From NCBI RefSeq assembly GCF_000826185.2, contig NZ_LN648875.1, positions 546,694 to 610,693 on the forward strand: 64,000 nucleotides of DNA, read 5' to 3'. The position numbers and the translations under genes were made by a program. The notes under the pieces are model-generated. The model searched no databases. It saw nothing but the letters and a program-made list of their open reading frames with translations, and was not told the origin of the DNA. This document shows, one piece after another, positions 1 through 9,130 of this stretch. Every line of letters begins with the position of its first letter. Within the stretch, counting starts at the first letter, position 1. The DNA comes from Microbacterium gorillae (GTDB lineage Bacteria > Actinomycetota > Actinomycetes > Actinomycetales > Microbacteriaceae).

Positions 1-17
1 ATGCCGCGCGGTCGGTC

Positions 18-725
18 GTGTTCGCTCCCCTGGACGAGGGCGGTCGCGCCGTCATCGTGGAGCGGCGTCTGGCGGACGCGATCACCACCGGCGTCCTCTC
101 CGACGGAGAGCGGCTGCCCAGCGAAGCCGAGCTCGCGCGCTCCCTGGGCGTCGCGGTCGTCACCGCGCGCGAGGCGCTCGAAGGCCTCCGCGGCCGCGGC
201 CTCGTCCAGACCCGCCGCGGCCGGGAGGGCGGGAGCTTCGTCACTTACGACGTCCACAGCGCGGCGGATCGGTTGGAACAGCGCCTGCAGGAGCACTCAC
301 GCGTCCAACTGCGCGACATCGCCCTGCACGTCGGGGCGATCGCCGGCACCGCTGCCGAAGTCGCCGCCGATCGCGCCAGCGATGACGACCTCGCCACTCT
401 CACGGAACTGGTGCGGGATGCCGACCGCTCCACGCCCGGTTCGGCACGACGCACGGTGGGGCAGTTCCAGCTGGAGGTGGCGGCGGTCAGCCAGAGCCCC
501 CGGCTGGTCCGGGAATCGGTGCGGCTGCAGGCGGAGGCGGGTCCCCTCCTCTGGCTCTGCCTGCGTGAGCCGGAGTACCGTGACCGCAGCGCCACCGCGC
601 AATCCACGATCACCGCAGCGATCCGCGACGCCGACCCGGCAGCGGCACGCGCGGCCACCCTCGAGCACATCGGTGAGGCCCTGGACTGGCTCATCGAACA
701 CCGCTACGCCACCCCGACCACCTGA
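18..725 (+). CDS. GntR/FadR-family transcriptional regulator with FCD-type domain
   Basis: The protein has 235 residues from a GTG start. The N-terminal 75 residues form a winged helix-turn-helix of GntR type (LPSEAELARSLGVAVVTARE, then a wing ending RRGREGGSF). The rest is an alpha-helical domain like the FCD effector domain of FadR-type regulators. The reading frame stays open to the window edge, so the true start could lie slightly upstream. The next gene follows after 30 nt and encodes a Cache-domain protein, so the two probably sense and respond to a small metabolite together. The ligand cannot be told from sequence. Family assignment is firm; the start is uncertain. Confidence 0.85.
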   Translation: MFAPLDEGGRAVIVERRLADAITTGVLSDGERLPSEAELARSLGVAVVTAREALEGLRGRGLVQTRRGREGGSFVTYDVHSAADRLEQRLQEHSRVQLRDIALHVGAIAGTAAEVAADRASDDDLATLTELVRDADRSTPGSARRTVGQFQLEVAAVSQSPRLVRESVRLQAEAGPLLWLCLREPEYRDRSATAQSTITAAIRDADPAAARAATLEHIGEALDWLIEHRYATPTT

Positions 726-755
726 CCGGTTCACCTGCGCGAAGGAGCACAGTCG

Positions 756-1517
756 ATGAGCACCACCCTCAGCGTCACCCCCACCGCCGCCCCCCCCGCC
801 ATCGCCGCGACGATCGCCCGACTCACGGCCGAGGCGGAACCGTGGCTGCAGGCCGTCCAGGAGCACTTCACCACCACGCCGGCGCCGACCACGGCCGAGC
901 TGGACCCGTTCGTGCAGGACTTCAGCCTCCCCGCCCTGACCGATCCCGATGGGCTTCTCACCGGAGCCGGCTTCGTGGCGACCCCCGGGGTGCTCGCCGA
1001 CTCGCCGTGGCACCTCGCCTGGTGGCTGCGTCGGCCGCACGGCCCGGAACGGCTCGCGTTCGTCGCCGATCCGCGCAGTGAGATGTTCCGCGACTACACG
1101 ATGCTGGAATGGTGGCGGCTGCCGGCGCGGAGCGGGCGGCCGCACCTGACCGGCCCGTACGTCGACTACGTCTGCACCGACGACTACACCGTGACCTACA
1201 CCGCGCCCGTGTACGTGAACGGGGAGCTCGTGGGTGTCGTCGGGTGGGACTCGCTCGTGGACCGGCTGGAACGCGAACTGCTGCCGACGATGCGCGCGGT
1301 CCACGGCGTGGCCACCGTCATCAACTCCTCCGGCCGGGTCGTGACCTCGACGGACACCCGCCGCGACCCCGGATCCATGCTGCGTCTCCCGGGACTCAGC
1401 GCCCTGCGCGATGTCCTGGCCTCGCCCGACACGGACATCACCGCGCAGGTGCTCGCGCCGGGCGTGCAGGTGCTCACGTGCGGCGATGCGGAACTGATAC
1501 TGGTCATCGAGAGCTGA
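756..1517 (+). CDS. Cytoplasmic Cache-domain (PAS-like sensor) protein
   Basis: This 253-residue protein starts at ATG with a good ribosome site (GAAGGAG, 8 nt upstream). Its centre (about residues 70-180) looks like a double-Cache sensor fold: a YVDYVCTDDYTVTYTAPV stretch leads into VNGELVGVVGWD, the hallmark turn of extracytoplasmic Cache domains. There is no signal peptide, membrane segment, kinase or chemotaxis domain, so this is a free-standing sensor domain that should stay in the cytoplasm. It follows the GntR gene closely and is probably co-transcribed. A role as a ligand-binding partner of the regulator is inference. Confidence 0.6.
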   Translation: MSTTLSVTPTAAPPAIAATIARLTAEAEPWLQAVQEHFTTTPAPTTAELDPFVQDFSLPALTDPDGLLTGAGFVATPGVLADSPWHLAWWLRRPHGPERLAFVADPRSEMFRDYTMLEWWRLPARSGRPHLTGPYVDYVCTDDYTVTYTAPVYVNGELVGVVGWDSLVDRLERELLPTMRAVHGVATVINSSGRVVTSTDTRRDPGSMLRLPGLSALRDVLASPDTDITAQVLAPGVQVLTCGDAELILVIES

Positions 1518-1685
1518 CGGGATTGTTCCGGCGGCACCTCTGTCGTCGACGGTGTCCCGCTCGGCCGCCTCGGGGATCCCGCGACCGACATCGCGCCGGT
1601 CGTCGCGTTCCTCGCCTCGGACGACTCGCGCTATGTCACGGGTCAGACGATCATGACCGACGGCGGTTCCACGATCAGCGCCTGA
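1518..1685 (+). pseudogene. Remnant of a short-chain dehydrogenase/reductase (C-terminal end only)
   Basis: Immediately after the Cache gene stop, the same frame stays open for 55 codons and encodes the typical SDR tail: [20 protein letters not shown], then [18 protein letters not shown] and a stop. The cofactor-binding and catalytic parts are absent and no usable start codon precedes the fragment. An SDR gene probably stood downstream of the regulator pair and was lost by a deletion that fused its last codons to the Cache gene's 3' side. The match to the family's C-terminal signature is clear, and nothing suggests the fragment is expressed. Confidence 0.75.
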
Positions 1686-1692
1686 AACCGGA

Positions 1693-2184
1693 TCACGCGG
1701 CTTCGCGCGCGAGCAACGAGCGCTTGACCTCGACGCCCCACGCGAAGCCGCCCATCGTGCCGTCGCCGCGCAGCACGCGATGGCACGGCACGAACAGTGC
1801 GACCGCGTTGCGCGCGCACACGGAAGCGGCCGCCCGCACGGCTGTGGGGGAACCCATTTCGGCGGCGAACTCCGCGTAGGACAGCGGGGCGCCGGGAGCG
1901 ATCCGCCGCAACGCGTCCCAGCCGGTGTGCTGCATCGCCGTGCCCCGCTGGTGCACCGGAACGGACGCGACCCGGGTGACGTCTCCGGCGTAGAACGCCC
2001 GGACGGCCGCGGCGGCGTCCGTCGCACCGGCGGCCACGTCGGCGGGGCGATCCTCCGGGTGCAGGCGGCCCAGGAGGTCATCGAGCTCGGCCGTCCAGCC
2101 GGAGGCGATCACGGCGCCGTCCGCATCCGAAAGGATGCCGAAGGGGCCATCGGGGGTGTCGACGAATTCGACGATCGCGGTCAT
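1693..2184 (-). CDS. ogt: Methylated-DNA--[protein]-cysteine S-methyltransferase
   Basis: The protein (163 residues) transfers alkyl groups from O6-alkylguanine to its own cysteine, a suicide repair reaction. The active-site motif PCHRV is present with the acceptor at Cys134, preceded by the helix-turn-helix recognition helix (about 100-128, [20 protein letters not shown]). Length is normal for Ogt/MGMT. It overlaps the upstream Ada/AlkA gene by 4 nt (ATGA), so the two are translationally coupled and form an alkylation-damage operon. Confidence 0.93.
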   Translation of the reverse strand: MTAIVEFVDTPDGPFGILSDADGAVIASGWTAELDDLLGRLHPEDRPADVAAGATDAAAAVRAFYAGDVTRVASVPVHQRGTAMQHTGWDALRRIAPGAPLSYAEFAAEMGSPTAVRAAASVCARNAVALFVPCHRVLRGDGTMGGFAWGVEVKRSLLAREAA

Positions 2185-3674
2185 GATTCACCTTTCGAAA
2201 CGACGCCCTCCGGCGTCTCGGACAGGACGCGCCACAGGTGCGCGGTGGCATAGGAGCGCCAGGGAGCCACCCGCCGCATCCACGCGGTGAGCTCCGCCGG
2301 CTCGGCGGGGAGCCCGATCCGCGCGGCGCCCTGCCGCACGGCGACGTCGCCGGGCAGAAACACGTCCGGGTCTCCGACGACGCGCATGCGCACGTAGCCA
2401 GCCGTCCATGGACCGACCCCGCGCAGTGCCAGCAGGCGCTCGCGCAGATCTGCGGAGTCGTCTCCGCTGGAGAGGGACAGTTCCCCGGACGCGAGCGCGG
2501 CGGCGGCTTGAACGATCGCGCGGATCCGGGCCTGTGGGCCGCGGAGGATCTCCGCCCCGTGCTCGGCGATGGCGGCCGGAGTCGGGAACAGGAGCGTCGG
2601 CCCGTCGGCGTGACCGGAGACATCGGTGCGTTCGCCGAGCTCGGCGACCAGGCGCGTCAGATGCGTACGCGCGGCCGCGACGGAGATCTGTTGGCCGACC
2701 ATCGCACGGATCAGCATCTCCGCCGGATCGGCCGTCCCGGGTACGCGTATGCCGGGAACGGCATGAACCCGCGAGGCCAGCTCCGGAGCGGCCCGCAGCG
2801 CCTCGTCGACGGCGGCCGGGTCCGCGTCGAGATCGAACATGCGCCGGGCGCGCGCGACGACGGTGGGCAGATCTCCCAGGCTCGTCAGACGTGCGGACAG
2901 CCGCAACCGGGCACCGTCCGCGATGGCGACGCGGAACCAGACCGGGCCACCGGGCAGAAGCAGGGTGCGCTCGAACGACGTGTCCGTGCCGAATTCGCTG
3001 CCCGGCAGTGCCCGCTCGCGCATCCACACGAACGTGCCGGCGGGATCGTACGGTTCACGGTATGGCAGCAGGAGTTCGATGGCCCCGGGCTCGGCGAGCT
3101 CGTGCGTACGGCGGCGCGCGCGCAGTTCCGTCGGGGTCATGCCGAACACCTCGCGGACGGTGTCGTTGAACTGCCGCACGCTGGCGAAGCCGGCCGAGAA
3201 GGCCACGTCCGCGCTCGGCAGGTCGGTGCCCACCAGCAGCATCCGCGCGGTGTGCGCGCGATGCGCGCGGGCCAGAGCGAGAGGACCTGCGCCGAGCTGT
3301 TCGGCCAGCACGCGCGTGAGATGGCGGGCGGAGTACCCGAGCCGCGCGGCGAGGCCGGGAACCCCCTCGCGCTCGATGACGCCGTCGGCGATCAAACGCA
3401 TGGCGCGTCCGGCCACGTCCCCCCGCAGGTCCCACTCCGGCGACCCCGGGGCGGCCTCCGGCAGACACCGCTTGCACGCCCGGAAGCCGGCCTCGTGCGC
3501 GGCGGCGGACGTCGGATAGAACGACACGTTCTGCGGCTTCGGCGTGCGCGCCGGGCAGGACGGGCGGCAGTAGATCCCCGTGGTGTGCACCGCCGTGACG
3601 AACTGCCCGTCGAAGCGCACGTCGCGTGCGCTGATCGCGCGGTACCGCTCATCGAAGGTCACGTTCGGGCTCAT
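2181..3674 (-). CDS. Ada metal-binding/AraC regulator fused to AlkA 3-methyladenine DNA glycosylase
   Basis: The 497-residue fusion joins three parts. Residues 1-80 are the Ada zinc-binding domain with Cys36, Cys40, Cys67 and Cys70 ([12 protein letters not shown]). In Ada one of these cysteines accepts methyl groups from phosphotriesters. Residues about 90-190 are an AraC helix-turn-helix pair. Residues about 200-490 are an AlkA-type glycosylase with the helix-hairpin-helix [12 protein letters not shown] and the catalytic aspartate in the segment [11 protein letters not shown]. It should sense alkylation, activate the operon and excise alkylated bases. The ATG at 3674 is chosen because AGGA lies 7 nt upstream. 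A GTG 33 nt upstream has no ribosome site. The O6-guanine methyltransferase half of classical Ada is supplied by the adjacent ogt. Confidence 0.9.
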   Translation of the reverse strand: MSPNVTFDERYRAISARDVRFDGQFVTAVHTTGIYCRPSCPARTPKPQNVSFYPTSAAAHEAGFRACKRCLPEAAPGSPEWDLRGDVAGRAMRLIADGVIEREGVPGLAARLGYSARHLTRVLAEQLGAGPLALARAHRAHTARMLLVGTDLPSADVAFSAGFASVRQFNDTVREVFGMTPTELRARRRTHELAEPGAIELLLPYREPYDPAGTFVWMRERALPGSEFGTDTSFERTLLLPGGPVWFRVAIADGARLRLSARLTSLGDLPTVVARARRMFDLDADPAAVDEALRAAPELASRVHAVPGIRVPGTADPAEMLIRAMVGQQISVAAARTHLTRLVAELGERTDVSGHADGPTLLFPTPAAIAEHGAEILRGPQARIRAIVQAAAALASGELSLSSGDDSADLRERLLALRGVGPWTAGYVRMRVVGDPDVFLPGDVAVRQGAARIGLPAEPAELTAWMRRVAPWRSYATAHLWRVLSETPEGVVSKGES

Positions 3675-3766
3675 GCCTCCATCCTGACACCGGCGATCGA
3701 CTTCCACTGGCGGAAATCGGACATGGCCGTGACGGTCGTCCCCTACCGGGAGTCCGGGCGCCGACG

Positions 3767-3778
3767 TAGCGTGGCGCC
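3767..3778 (+). promoter_or_regulatory. Predicted leaderless -10 box (TAGCGT, 6 nt before ATG)
   Basis: TAGCGT fits TANNNT and ends 6 nt before the ATG at 3779. There is no ribosome-binding site, so a leaderless transcript is predicted. The -35 is weak. Confidence 0.5.
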
Positions 3779-5206
3779 ATGACCACGCGTGAGTACGATC
3801 TGATCGTGATCGGCGCGGGACCCGTCGGCGAGAACGTCGCGGATCGCGCTGTCCAGGGCGGCCTGACCGCCGTCATCGTGGAGTCCGAACTGGTTGGCGG
3901 CGAGTGCTCCTACTGGGCGTGCATGCCGTCCAAGGCCATGCTCCGTCCCCCCGCCGCTCTGGTCGAGGCTCGAGCCGTCGCGGGAGCCGCCGAAGCGGTC
4001 ACCGGCGGTGTCGACGTCGCCGCCGTGTTCCGCCGACGCGACGCCTTCACACACGATTGGTCGGACGAGTCGCAGGTGCAGTGGTTGGACTCGGCCGGGA
4101 TCGACCTCGTTCGCGGGCACGGTCGGCTGACGGCCGAGCGCACCGTGACGGTCACGGCGGCGGACGGCACCGAGACACGACTGCTGGCGCGTCACGCCGT
4201 CGCCGTGTGCACCGGATCCGCGGCGGTCGTGCCCGAGATTCCCGGCCTGGCGGACATCGAGCCGTGGACGAGCCGCGAGGCGACGGCTGCGTCCGAGGTG
4301 CCGGAGTCGCTGATCGTGATCGGCGGCGGAGTGGTCGGGGTGGAGATGGCGACGCTGTACGCCGCGCTCGGCAGTGCGGTGACGGTTCTCGTCCGGTCCG
4401 GGCTGCTGCCGAAGAACGAACCGTTCGTCGGCGAGCGGATCCGGGCGAGCATGGAAGCGGCCGGCGTCACCGTCCGAACGGGCGAGACGGCCACCGCGGA
4501 GCGCACGAGCGAGGGCAAGCGTCTGACCCTCACCGACGGTGCGACGCTCACGGCGTCCGAGATCCTCGTGGCGACCGGGCGACGACCGCGCACGGACGAT
4601 CTGGGTCTCGCGGTCGTCGGTGCACCGCGAGCGACGGATGGCGACTGGCTGACCGTGGATGACACGATGCGCGTCCTCGGAACCGACTGGCTCTACGCTG
4701 TCGGCGACGTGAACCACCGCGCCCTGCTGACACACCAGGGCAAGTACCAGGCGCGCGCGGCCGGTGACGTGATCGCCGCTCGGGCCCGAGGCCGCCAGGT
4801 CGACGACGCGGACTGGGGCACGCACGTGGCGACGGCCGATCACCGCGCGGTGCCGCAGGTGATCTTCTCCGATCCGCCGGTCGGCGCCATCGGGCTGACC
4901 GAGGCGGAGGCGGTCGCCGCCGGCCTCGAGATCCGAGTGCTGGATGTGGACCTCGGTGCCGTGGCCGGCGCCGCCACGTTCGCCGACGACTACCGCGGCA
5001 CCGCGCGTGCGGTCGTGGACACTCGACGCCAGGTGCTGGTCGGCGCCACGTTCGTCGGTCCCGGGATCGAGGAGCTGGTGCACTCGGCCACGATCGCGGT
5101 GGTCGGCGAAGTGCCGCTGACTCGCCTCTGGCACGCCGTGCCGTCCTACCCCACGATCAGCGAAGTCTGGCTGCGGTGGTTGGAGGCCTTCGGCCGTCCG
5201 GAGTGA
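3779..5206 (+). CDS. FAD-dependent pyridine nucleotide-disulfide oxidoreductase (LPD/mercuric-reductase-like)
   Basis: The 475-residue flavoprotein has the full class I layout: an N-terminal FAD motif ([12 protein letters not shown]), a redox-active disulfide at Cys43 and Cys48 ([14 protein letters not shown]), an NAD(P) motif near residue 180 ([12 protein letters not shown]), and a C-terminal dimerisation domain with the partner histidine in [11 protein letters not shown]. It reduces a disulfide or related substrate with NAD(P)H. There is no lipoyl enzyme, mer gene or mycothiol gene beside it, so the substrate is open. The motif has Glu where lipoamide dehydrogenase has Thr (GGTC), so it is probably not the pyruvate dehydrogenase E3. 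It ends exactly where the convergent DUF4870 gene ends. Confidence 0.85.
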   Translation: MTTREYDLIVIGAGPVGENVADRAVQGGLTAVIVESELVGGECSYWACMPSKAMLRPPAALVEARAVAGAAEAVTGGVDVAAVFRRRDAFTHDWSDESQVQWLDSAGIDLVRGHGRLTAERTVTVTAADGTETRLLARHAVAVCTGSAAVVPEIPGLADIEPWTSREATAASEVPESLIVIGGGVVGVEMATLYAALGSAVTVLVRSGLLPKNEPFVGERIRASMEAAGVTVRTGETATAERTSEGKRLTLTDGATLTASEILVATGRRPRTDDLGLAVVGAPRATDGDWLTVDDTMRVLGTDWLYAVGDVNHRALLTHQGKYQARAAGDVIAARARGRQVDDADWGTHVATADHRAVPQVIFSDPPVGAIGLTEAEAVAAGLEIRVLDVDLGAVAGAATFADDYRGTARAVVDTRRQVLVGATFVGPGIEELVHSATIAVVGEVPLTRLWHAVPSYPTISEVWLRWLEAFGRPE

Positions 5207-5980
5207 TCAGTCGCGGAAGAACGGGATCGACGGGACGGCCCGGAACACGCGCCGAGAGCCCTGCACGGTCCCCATGATCATCATCACGAGGCCCCACACT
5301 CCGACGGCGAAGAACAGCAGCACGGGCAGGACGAACAGCGGTGACGGGTCACCGCTGGAGTCGGTGGTGAGACTTCCGACGAGCACCATGCAGACGACGA
5401 CGCACGCCTGGTAGATCAGGTAGCTCAGGATGAAGTTCGCCGCCGCGTTCGCGTTGCCGATCGCGAGCGGAATGCCGGTGGCCCGGGCTGCGCCGCGCTG
5501 CACGAGAGCGACGATGACGGCGACGATCACGCCGACGTACGGGATGTAGGTCAGGAACAGCAGGCTCCAGTACTTCGCTCCGGACGGTGCCGGCGCGGGA
5601 TAGCCGTACGCGGGAGTGCCGTACGCCGGGGCGCCGTACGCCGGAGCGTTGTACGCGGGAGCGTTGTACGCCGGAGCACCGTACGGGTCGGACGGAACCG
5701 GCGTGCCATACGCGGGGGCGCCATACGGGTCGGACGGAGCCGCCGGAGCATACGGGTCCGCGAACGTGGGCGTCGTGCCGGAGGGCGTCGGCGGCACGGT
5801 CGGGTCCGCGTCCGGGTACGAGAACGCACCGGCGGGCGGAGCCGGCGGAATGAGCCCGGGGTCGTTCGGCGTCGCGTGCGGGTCACCGGACACGGGAGCC
5901 TCACCCTGCTGACCGGGCACGTTCGACGGCTGTCCGCCGTCCGGCGCACCGAAACCGTACCGTTCGTTCTGATCCGACAT
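5207..5980 (-). CDS. DUF4870-type membrane protein with Pro/Ala/Tyr-rich N-terminal tail
   Basis: This is a 257-residue protein in two halves. Residues 1-135 are low-complexity and hydrophilic, rich in Pro, Ala, Tyr and Gly, with repeated YGAPAY/YNAPAY units. Residues about 138-250 hold three to four hydrophobic segments like DUF4870 (LLFLTYIPYVGVIVAVIVAL, then NAAANFILSYLIYQACVVV). Proteins of this kind are predicted inner-membrane proteins of unknown function, often with a disordered cytoplasmic tail. It stands alone on the minus strand between two plus-strand genes. Confidence 0.75.
   Translation of the reverse strand: MSDQNERYGFGAPDGGQPSNVPGQQGEAPVSGDPHATPNDPGLIPPAPPAGAFSYPDADPTVPPTPSGTTPTFADPYAPAAPSDPYGAPAYGTPVPSDPYGAPAYNAPAYNAPAYGAPAYGTPAYGYPAPAPSGAKYWSLLFLTYIPYVGVIVAVIVALVQRGAARATGIPLAIGNANAAANFILSYLIYQACVVVCMVLVGSLTTDSSGDPSPLFVLPVLLFFAVGVWGLVMMIMGTVQGSRRVFRAVPSIPFFRD
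5597..5745 (-). repeat. Short in-frame tandem repeats encoding YGAPAY-like units
   Basis: Degenerate 15-nt units built on GTACGCCGGAGC-like cores repeat inside the DUF4870 gene and encode the YGAPAY, YNAPAY and YGTPAY series. Such tracts expand and contract easily by slippage. Confidence 0.7.
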
Positions 5981-6037
5981 CTCTCCCCCTCGTGGTGACG
6001 AGCACCAGCCTACGGGCCCCGGTCACCGCGACCGACC

Positions 6038-6050
6038 TAGGATGAGCCGG
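6038..6050 (+). promoter_or_regulatory. Predicted leaderless -10 box (TAGGAT, 7 nt before ATG)
   Basis: TAGGAT at 6038-6043 lies 7 nt before the ATG at 6051. It would place the transcript start on that ATG, which is why 6051 is preferred over the ATG at 6042 that overlaps the box. Confidence 0.5.
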
Positions 6051-6803
6051 ATGGACGATCTGCTGCGCTGGCTGACCCGCCTGCACGACGAATCCACGAT
6101 GACCGGATGGGACTTCGGCAAGCTCGACGGCCGGCTGGATGCCGACGACCCACCGTGGGACTTCGACGCCGAGGTGCGGGCGGCGCTGCGCGACGCGACG
6201 GAGGCAGTGGATGTCGGGACGGGCGGGGGCGAGCGACTGATCGCGCATCTCGTCGCGGTGGGAGATGACCGCGGCCGCGTCCGCGCCACCGAGGGATGGC
6301 CCGAGAACGTCCCGGTCGCCCGGGCGAACCTCGCCTCCCACGGGATCGAGGTGCTCGCGTACGATCCGGAGGCCGGCGAGCGCTTTCCGCTGCCGGACGC
6401 GTCCGTGGACCTCCTCATCGCGCGTCACGAGGCGGTCGATGCGCCCGAGTTCGCGCGGGTGCTGCGCCCCGGCGGACGACTGCTCACCCAGCAGGTCGAC
6501 GGCCGCGACGCCCAGGAGCTGCGGGAATGGTTCGGCGGCGAGTCGCTGTACCCGGAGGTGGAGCTCGGCGCGATGACCGCGGACCTCGCCGCCGCCGGCT
6601 TCGTGATCGACGCCGCCGACGACTGGACCGGACGGATCCGCTTCCGCGACGTCGGCACGCTCGTCGAGTACATCGCCATGGTGCCGTGGGACGTGCCGGA
6701 CTTCAGCATCGCCGAGGCCGCCGATCAGCTGCACCGGCTCGCCGAGATCCGTCCCATCGAGGTCACCCAGCGCCGTTTCCGCATCACCGCCACGCAGCCG
6801 TGA
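6051..6803 (+). CDS. Class I SAM-dependent methyltransferase
   Basis: The 250-residue protein has the Rossmann-like methyltransferase core. Motif I is AVDVGTGGGERLIAHL (near residue 60), the acidic segment is DASVDLLIARHEAVDA (near 130), and LRPGGRLLTQQVDG follows (near 150). The C-terminal part is like those of small-molecule or protein methyltransferases. No substrate-specific motif is recognisable. It is monocistronic, starts at a predicted leaderless promoter, and is followed at once by a strong shared terminator. Confidence 0.8.
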   Translation: MDDLLRWLTRLHDESTMTGWDFGKLDGRLDADDPPWDFDAEVRAALRDATEAVDVGTGGGERLIAHLVAVGDDRGRVRATEGWPENVPVARANLASHGIEVLAYDPEAGERFPLPDASVDLLIARHEAVDAPEFARVLRPGGRLLTQQVDGRDAQELREWFGGESLYPEVELGAMTADLAAAGFVIDAADDWTGRIRFRDVGTLVEYIAMVPWDVPDFSIAEAADQLHRLAEIRPIEVTQRRFRITATQP

Positions 6804-6806
6804 ACG

Positions 6807-6841
6807 ACGCGGGGCGGCACGGAATCCGTGCCGCCCCGCGT
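6807..6841. terminator. Bidirectional hairpin terminator
   Basis: A perfect 15-bp or longer stem (ACGCGGGGCGGCACGGA and its complement) lies between the convergent methyltransferase and purH genes. No T-tract follows, as is common in this GC range. Confidence 0.75.
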
Positions 6842-6851
6842 TCGTCGCGCG

Positions 6852-8459
6852 TCAGTGGAAGAAGTGACGCTCGCCGGTGAAGAACATGGTGACGTTCGCG
6901 GCCTTCGCGGCGGCGATGACCTCCTCGTCACGGACCGAGCCACCCGGCTGCACGATCGCCGTGATGCCGGCGTCCAGCAGGACCTGCGGGCCGTCCGCGA
7001 ACGGGAAGAACGCGTCCGAGGCTGCGGCGGACCCGGCAGCGCGATCACCGGCGCGTTCGACCGCGAGGCGGCACGAGTCGACGCGGTTGACCTGGCCCAT
7101 GCCGATCCCCACGGTGGCGGAGTTCTTCGCCAGCACGATCGCGTTGCTCTTGACGGCTCGACCCGCCTTCCACGCGAAGATCAGGTTCTCCATCTCGGCT
7201 TCGTCCGGGCGCTCGCCGGTCACCAGCGTCCAGTTGTCGGCGACGGAGGCGATGTCATCCGGGAAGCGGTCGGCGTCCTGCAGCAGCAGACCACCGGAAA
7301 CGAGACGCACGTCCATCGGCTCCTGCTGCCAGTCGGCCGGCAGCTGCAGCACGCGCAGGTTCTTCTTGCGCGAGAACAGCTCCAGCGCCTGCGGCTCGAA
7401 GGACGGCGCGACGATGACCTCGGTGAAGATGTCCTGCAGGTTCTCCGCCATCTTCAAGGTGACGGTGCCGTTCGCGGCGATCACGCCGCCGTAAGCCGAG
7501 ACCGGGTCGCACTCGTGCGCGCGCTTGTGCGCGGACGCGATCGGGTCCAGCGCGTTCGGAGCGGCGACGGCGATTCCGCACGGGTTGGCGTGCTTGATGA
7601 TCGCGACAGCCGGCTTGACCATGTCGAAGGCGGCGCGCAGTGCGGCGTCGGCGTCGACGTAGTTGTTGTAGGACATCTCCTTGCCCTGCAGCTGCGTCGC
7701 CTGCGCGATGCCGTGACCGCCCTGGCGCGTGTAGATCGCCGCGCGCTGGTGCGAGTTCTCGCCGTAGCGGAGGGTGCTGAGGCGCTGCGCCTCGATCGTG
7801 AGGTGCTCGGGCAGGTCGGTCGAGGACCCGAGCGTGCCGTCCGCGAACCACGCCGCGACGGCGGCGTCGTAGGACGCGGTGTGCGCGAACGCGCGTGCGG
7901 CGAGCTCGCGGCGCTGCCCGAGCGTCGTGCCCCCGGCCGCGACGGCCTCGATCACGGACGGGTAGGACGCCGGCGAGACGACGATGGCGACGTTGGCGTG
8001 GTTCTTCGCGGAGGCGCGGACCATCGCCGGGCCACCGATGTCGATCTGCTCGACCACGTCATCGCCCTGGGCGCCGGAGGCCACCGTCTCGACGAACGGG
8101 TAGAGGTTGACCACGACGAGCTCGAACGGTTCGATCTCGAGGTCGGCGAGCTGACGCTCATGATCCTCCAGGCGCAGGTCCGCCAGCAGCCCCGCGTGCA
8201 CGGACGGGTGCAGCGTCTTCACGCGACCGTCCAGGGACTCCGGGAACCCGGTGACGCTCGACACGTCGGTGACCTCGTGGCCGGCATCGCGAATGGTGGC
8301 GGCGGTGGAACCGGTCGAGACGATCTCCACTCCCGCCGCGGCCAGGGCCGCAGCCAGCTCGAGGAGGCCGGACTTGTCGCTGACGGACACCAATGCTCGA
8401 CGGATGGGGACGATGTCGCGCTCGCGGTAGTCGGCGGGGTCGTGTCGGGGGCCGGCCAT
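6852..8459 (-). CDS. purH: Bifunctional AICAR transformylase/IMP cyclohydrolase
   Basis: PurH (535 residues, usual size) catalyses the last two steps of IMP synthesis: formylation of AICAR with 10-formyl-tetrahydrofolate and ring closure. The N-terminal cyclohydrolase (MGS-like) domain begins at [15 protein letters not shown] (near residue 22) and contains the [15 protein letters not shown] signature. The C-terminal transformylase carries [14 protein letters not shown], with the catalytic Lys-His pair. A ribosome site (AGAGGAA) precedes the ATG. It lies 22 nt downstream of purN in the usual actinobacterial purN-purH pair. Confidence 0.97.
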   Translation of the reverse strand: MAGPRHDPADYRERDIVPIRRALVSVSDKSGLLELAAALAAAGVEIVSTGSTAATIRDAGHEVTDVSSVTGFPESLDGRVKTLHPSVHAGLLADLRLEDHERQLADLEIEPFELVVVNLYPFVETVASGAQGDDVVEQIDIGGPAMVRASAKNHANVAIVVSPASYPSVIEAVAAGGTTLGQRRELAARAFAHTASYDAAVAAWFADGTLGSSTDLPEHLTIEAQRLSTLRYGENSHQRAAIYTRQGGHGIAQATQLQGKEMSYNNYVDADAALRAAFDMVKPAVAIIKHANPCGIAVAAPNALDPIASAHKRAHECDPVSAYGGVIAANGTVTLKMAENLQDIFTEVIVAPSFEPQALELFSRKKNLRVLQLPADWQQEPMDVRLVSGGLLLQDADRFPDDIASVADNWTLVTGERPDEAEMENLIFAWKAGRAVKSNAIVLAKNSATVGIGMGQVNRVDSCRLAVERAGDRAAGSAAASDAFFPFADGPQVLLDAGITAIVQPGGSVRDEEVIAAAKAANVTMFFTGERHFFH

Positions 8460-8481
8460 GGTTCCTCTTTCCGTGGAAGGG

Positions 8482-9078
8482 TCAGGAGATCGGGACGGGA
8501 GCGGCCAGATCGAGATCGCCGGTCGCGATGCGCCGGACGGTCTCGATCAGCAGTTCACGTTCAACGGGCTTGATGCGCTCATGCAGACTCGCCTCGTCAT
8601 CGTCCGGCAGGACGGGGACGCGACGCTGCGCGAGGATCGGTCCCGCATCGACGCCGTCGTCGACCACGATGACACTGGCGCCGGTCTGCTTCGCGCCGGC
8701 GGCGAGGGCGTCGCGAACGCCGTGCGCCCCCGGGAACTCGGGCAGGTACGCCGGGTGAGTGTTGATGATCCGCGGTGCGTATTCGGCCACGACCGGGGGC
8801 GGGAGCAGCTTCATCAGCCCGGACAGCACGACCAGATCGGGCTGCCACACGGCCAACTGCTCGGCGAGCTCGGCACCCCACGCGGCACGCTCGGCGGCAC
8901 CGCGCCACGGCACCACGAAGCTCGGGATTCCGAACGCCTCGGCGTGAGCCAGCCCGTCCGCCTCCCGGTCCGCTCCGACGACGACGACCCGCGCCGGGAA
9001 GGAGGGTTCGGAGGCCGCCTCCAGCAGGGCTCGAAGATTCGATCCGGTACCGGAGATCAGGACGGCGAGCGTGAGCAC
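8482..9078 (-). CDS. purN: Phosphoribosylglycinamide formyltransferase
   Basis: PurN (198 residues) transfers a formyl group from 10-formyl-tetrahydrofolate to GAR in purine synthesis. It starts [16 protein letters not shown] (phosphate-binding loop). The catalytic Asn-His-Asp set sits in [13 protein letters not shown] and DDGVDAGPI. It starts with GTG at a predicted leaderless promoter and is followed closely by purH, so the pair forms an operon. Confidence 0.95.
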   Translation of the reverse strand: MLTLAVLISGTGSNLRALLEAASEPSFPARVVVVGADREADGLAHAEAFGIPSFVVPWRGAAERAAWGAELAEQLAVWQPDLVVLSGLMKLLPPPVVAEYAPRIINTHPAYLPEFPGAHGVRDALAAGAKQTGASVIVVDDGVDAGPILAQRRVPVLPDDDEASLHERIKPVERELLIETVRRIATGDLDLAAPVPIS

Positions 9079-9090
9079 CGGATCAGTCTA
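9079..9090 (-). promoter_or_regulatory. Predicted leaderless -10 box of purN (TAGACT, 6 nt before GTG)
   Basis: On the minus strand, TAGACT (9085-9090) is separated from the purN GTG by 6 nt, and no ribosome site is seen. purNH transcription probably begins on the start codon, separate from the upstream transporter gene. Confidence 0.5.
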
Positions 9091-9130
9091 GCCGCGCTCA
9101 GGAGAGCGGCCGACCGGCCCCGGAGCCCCT

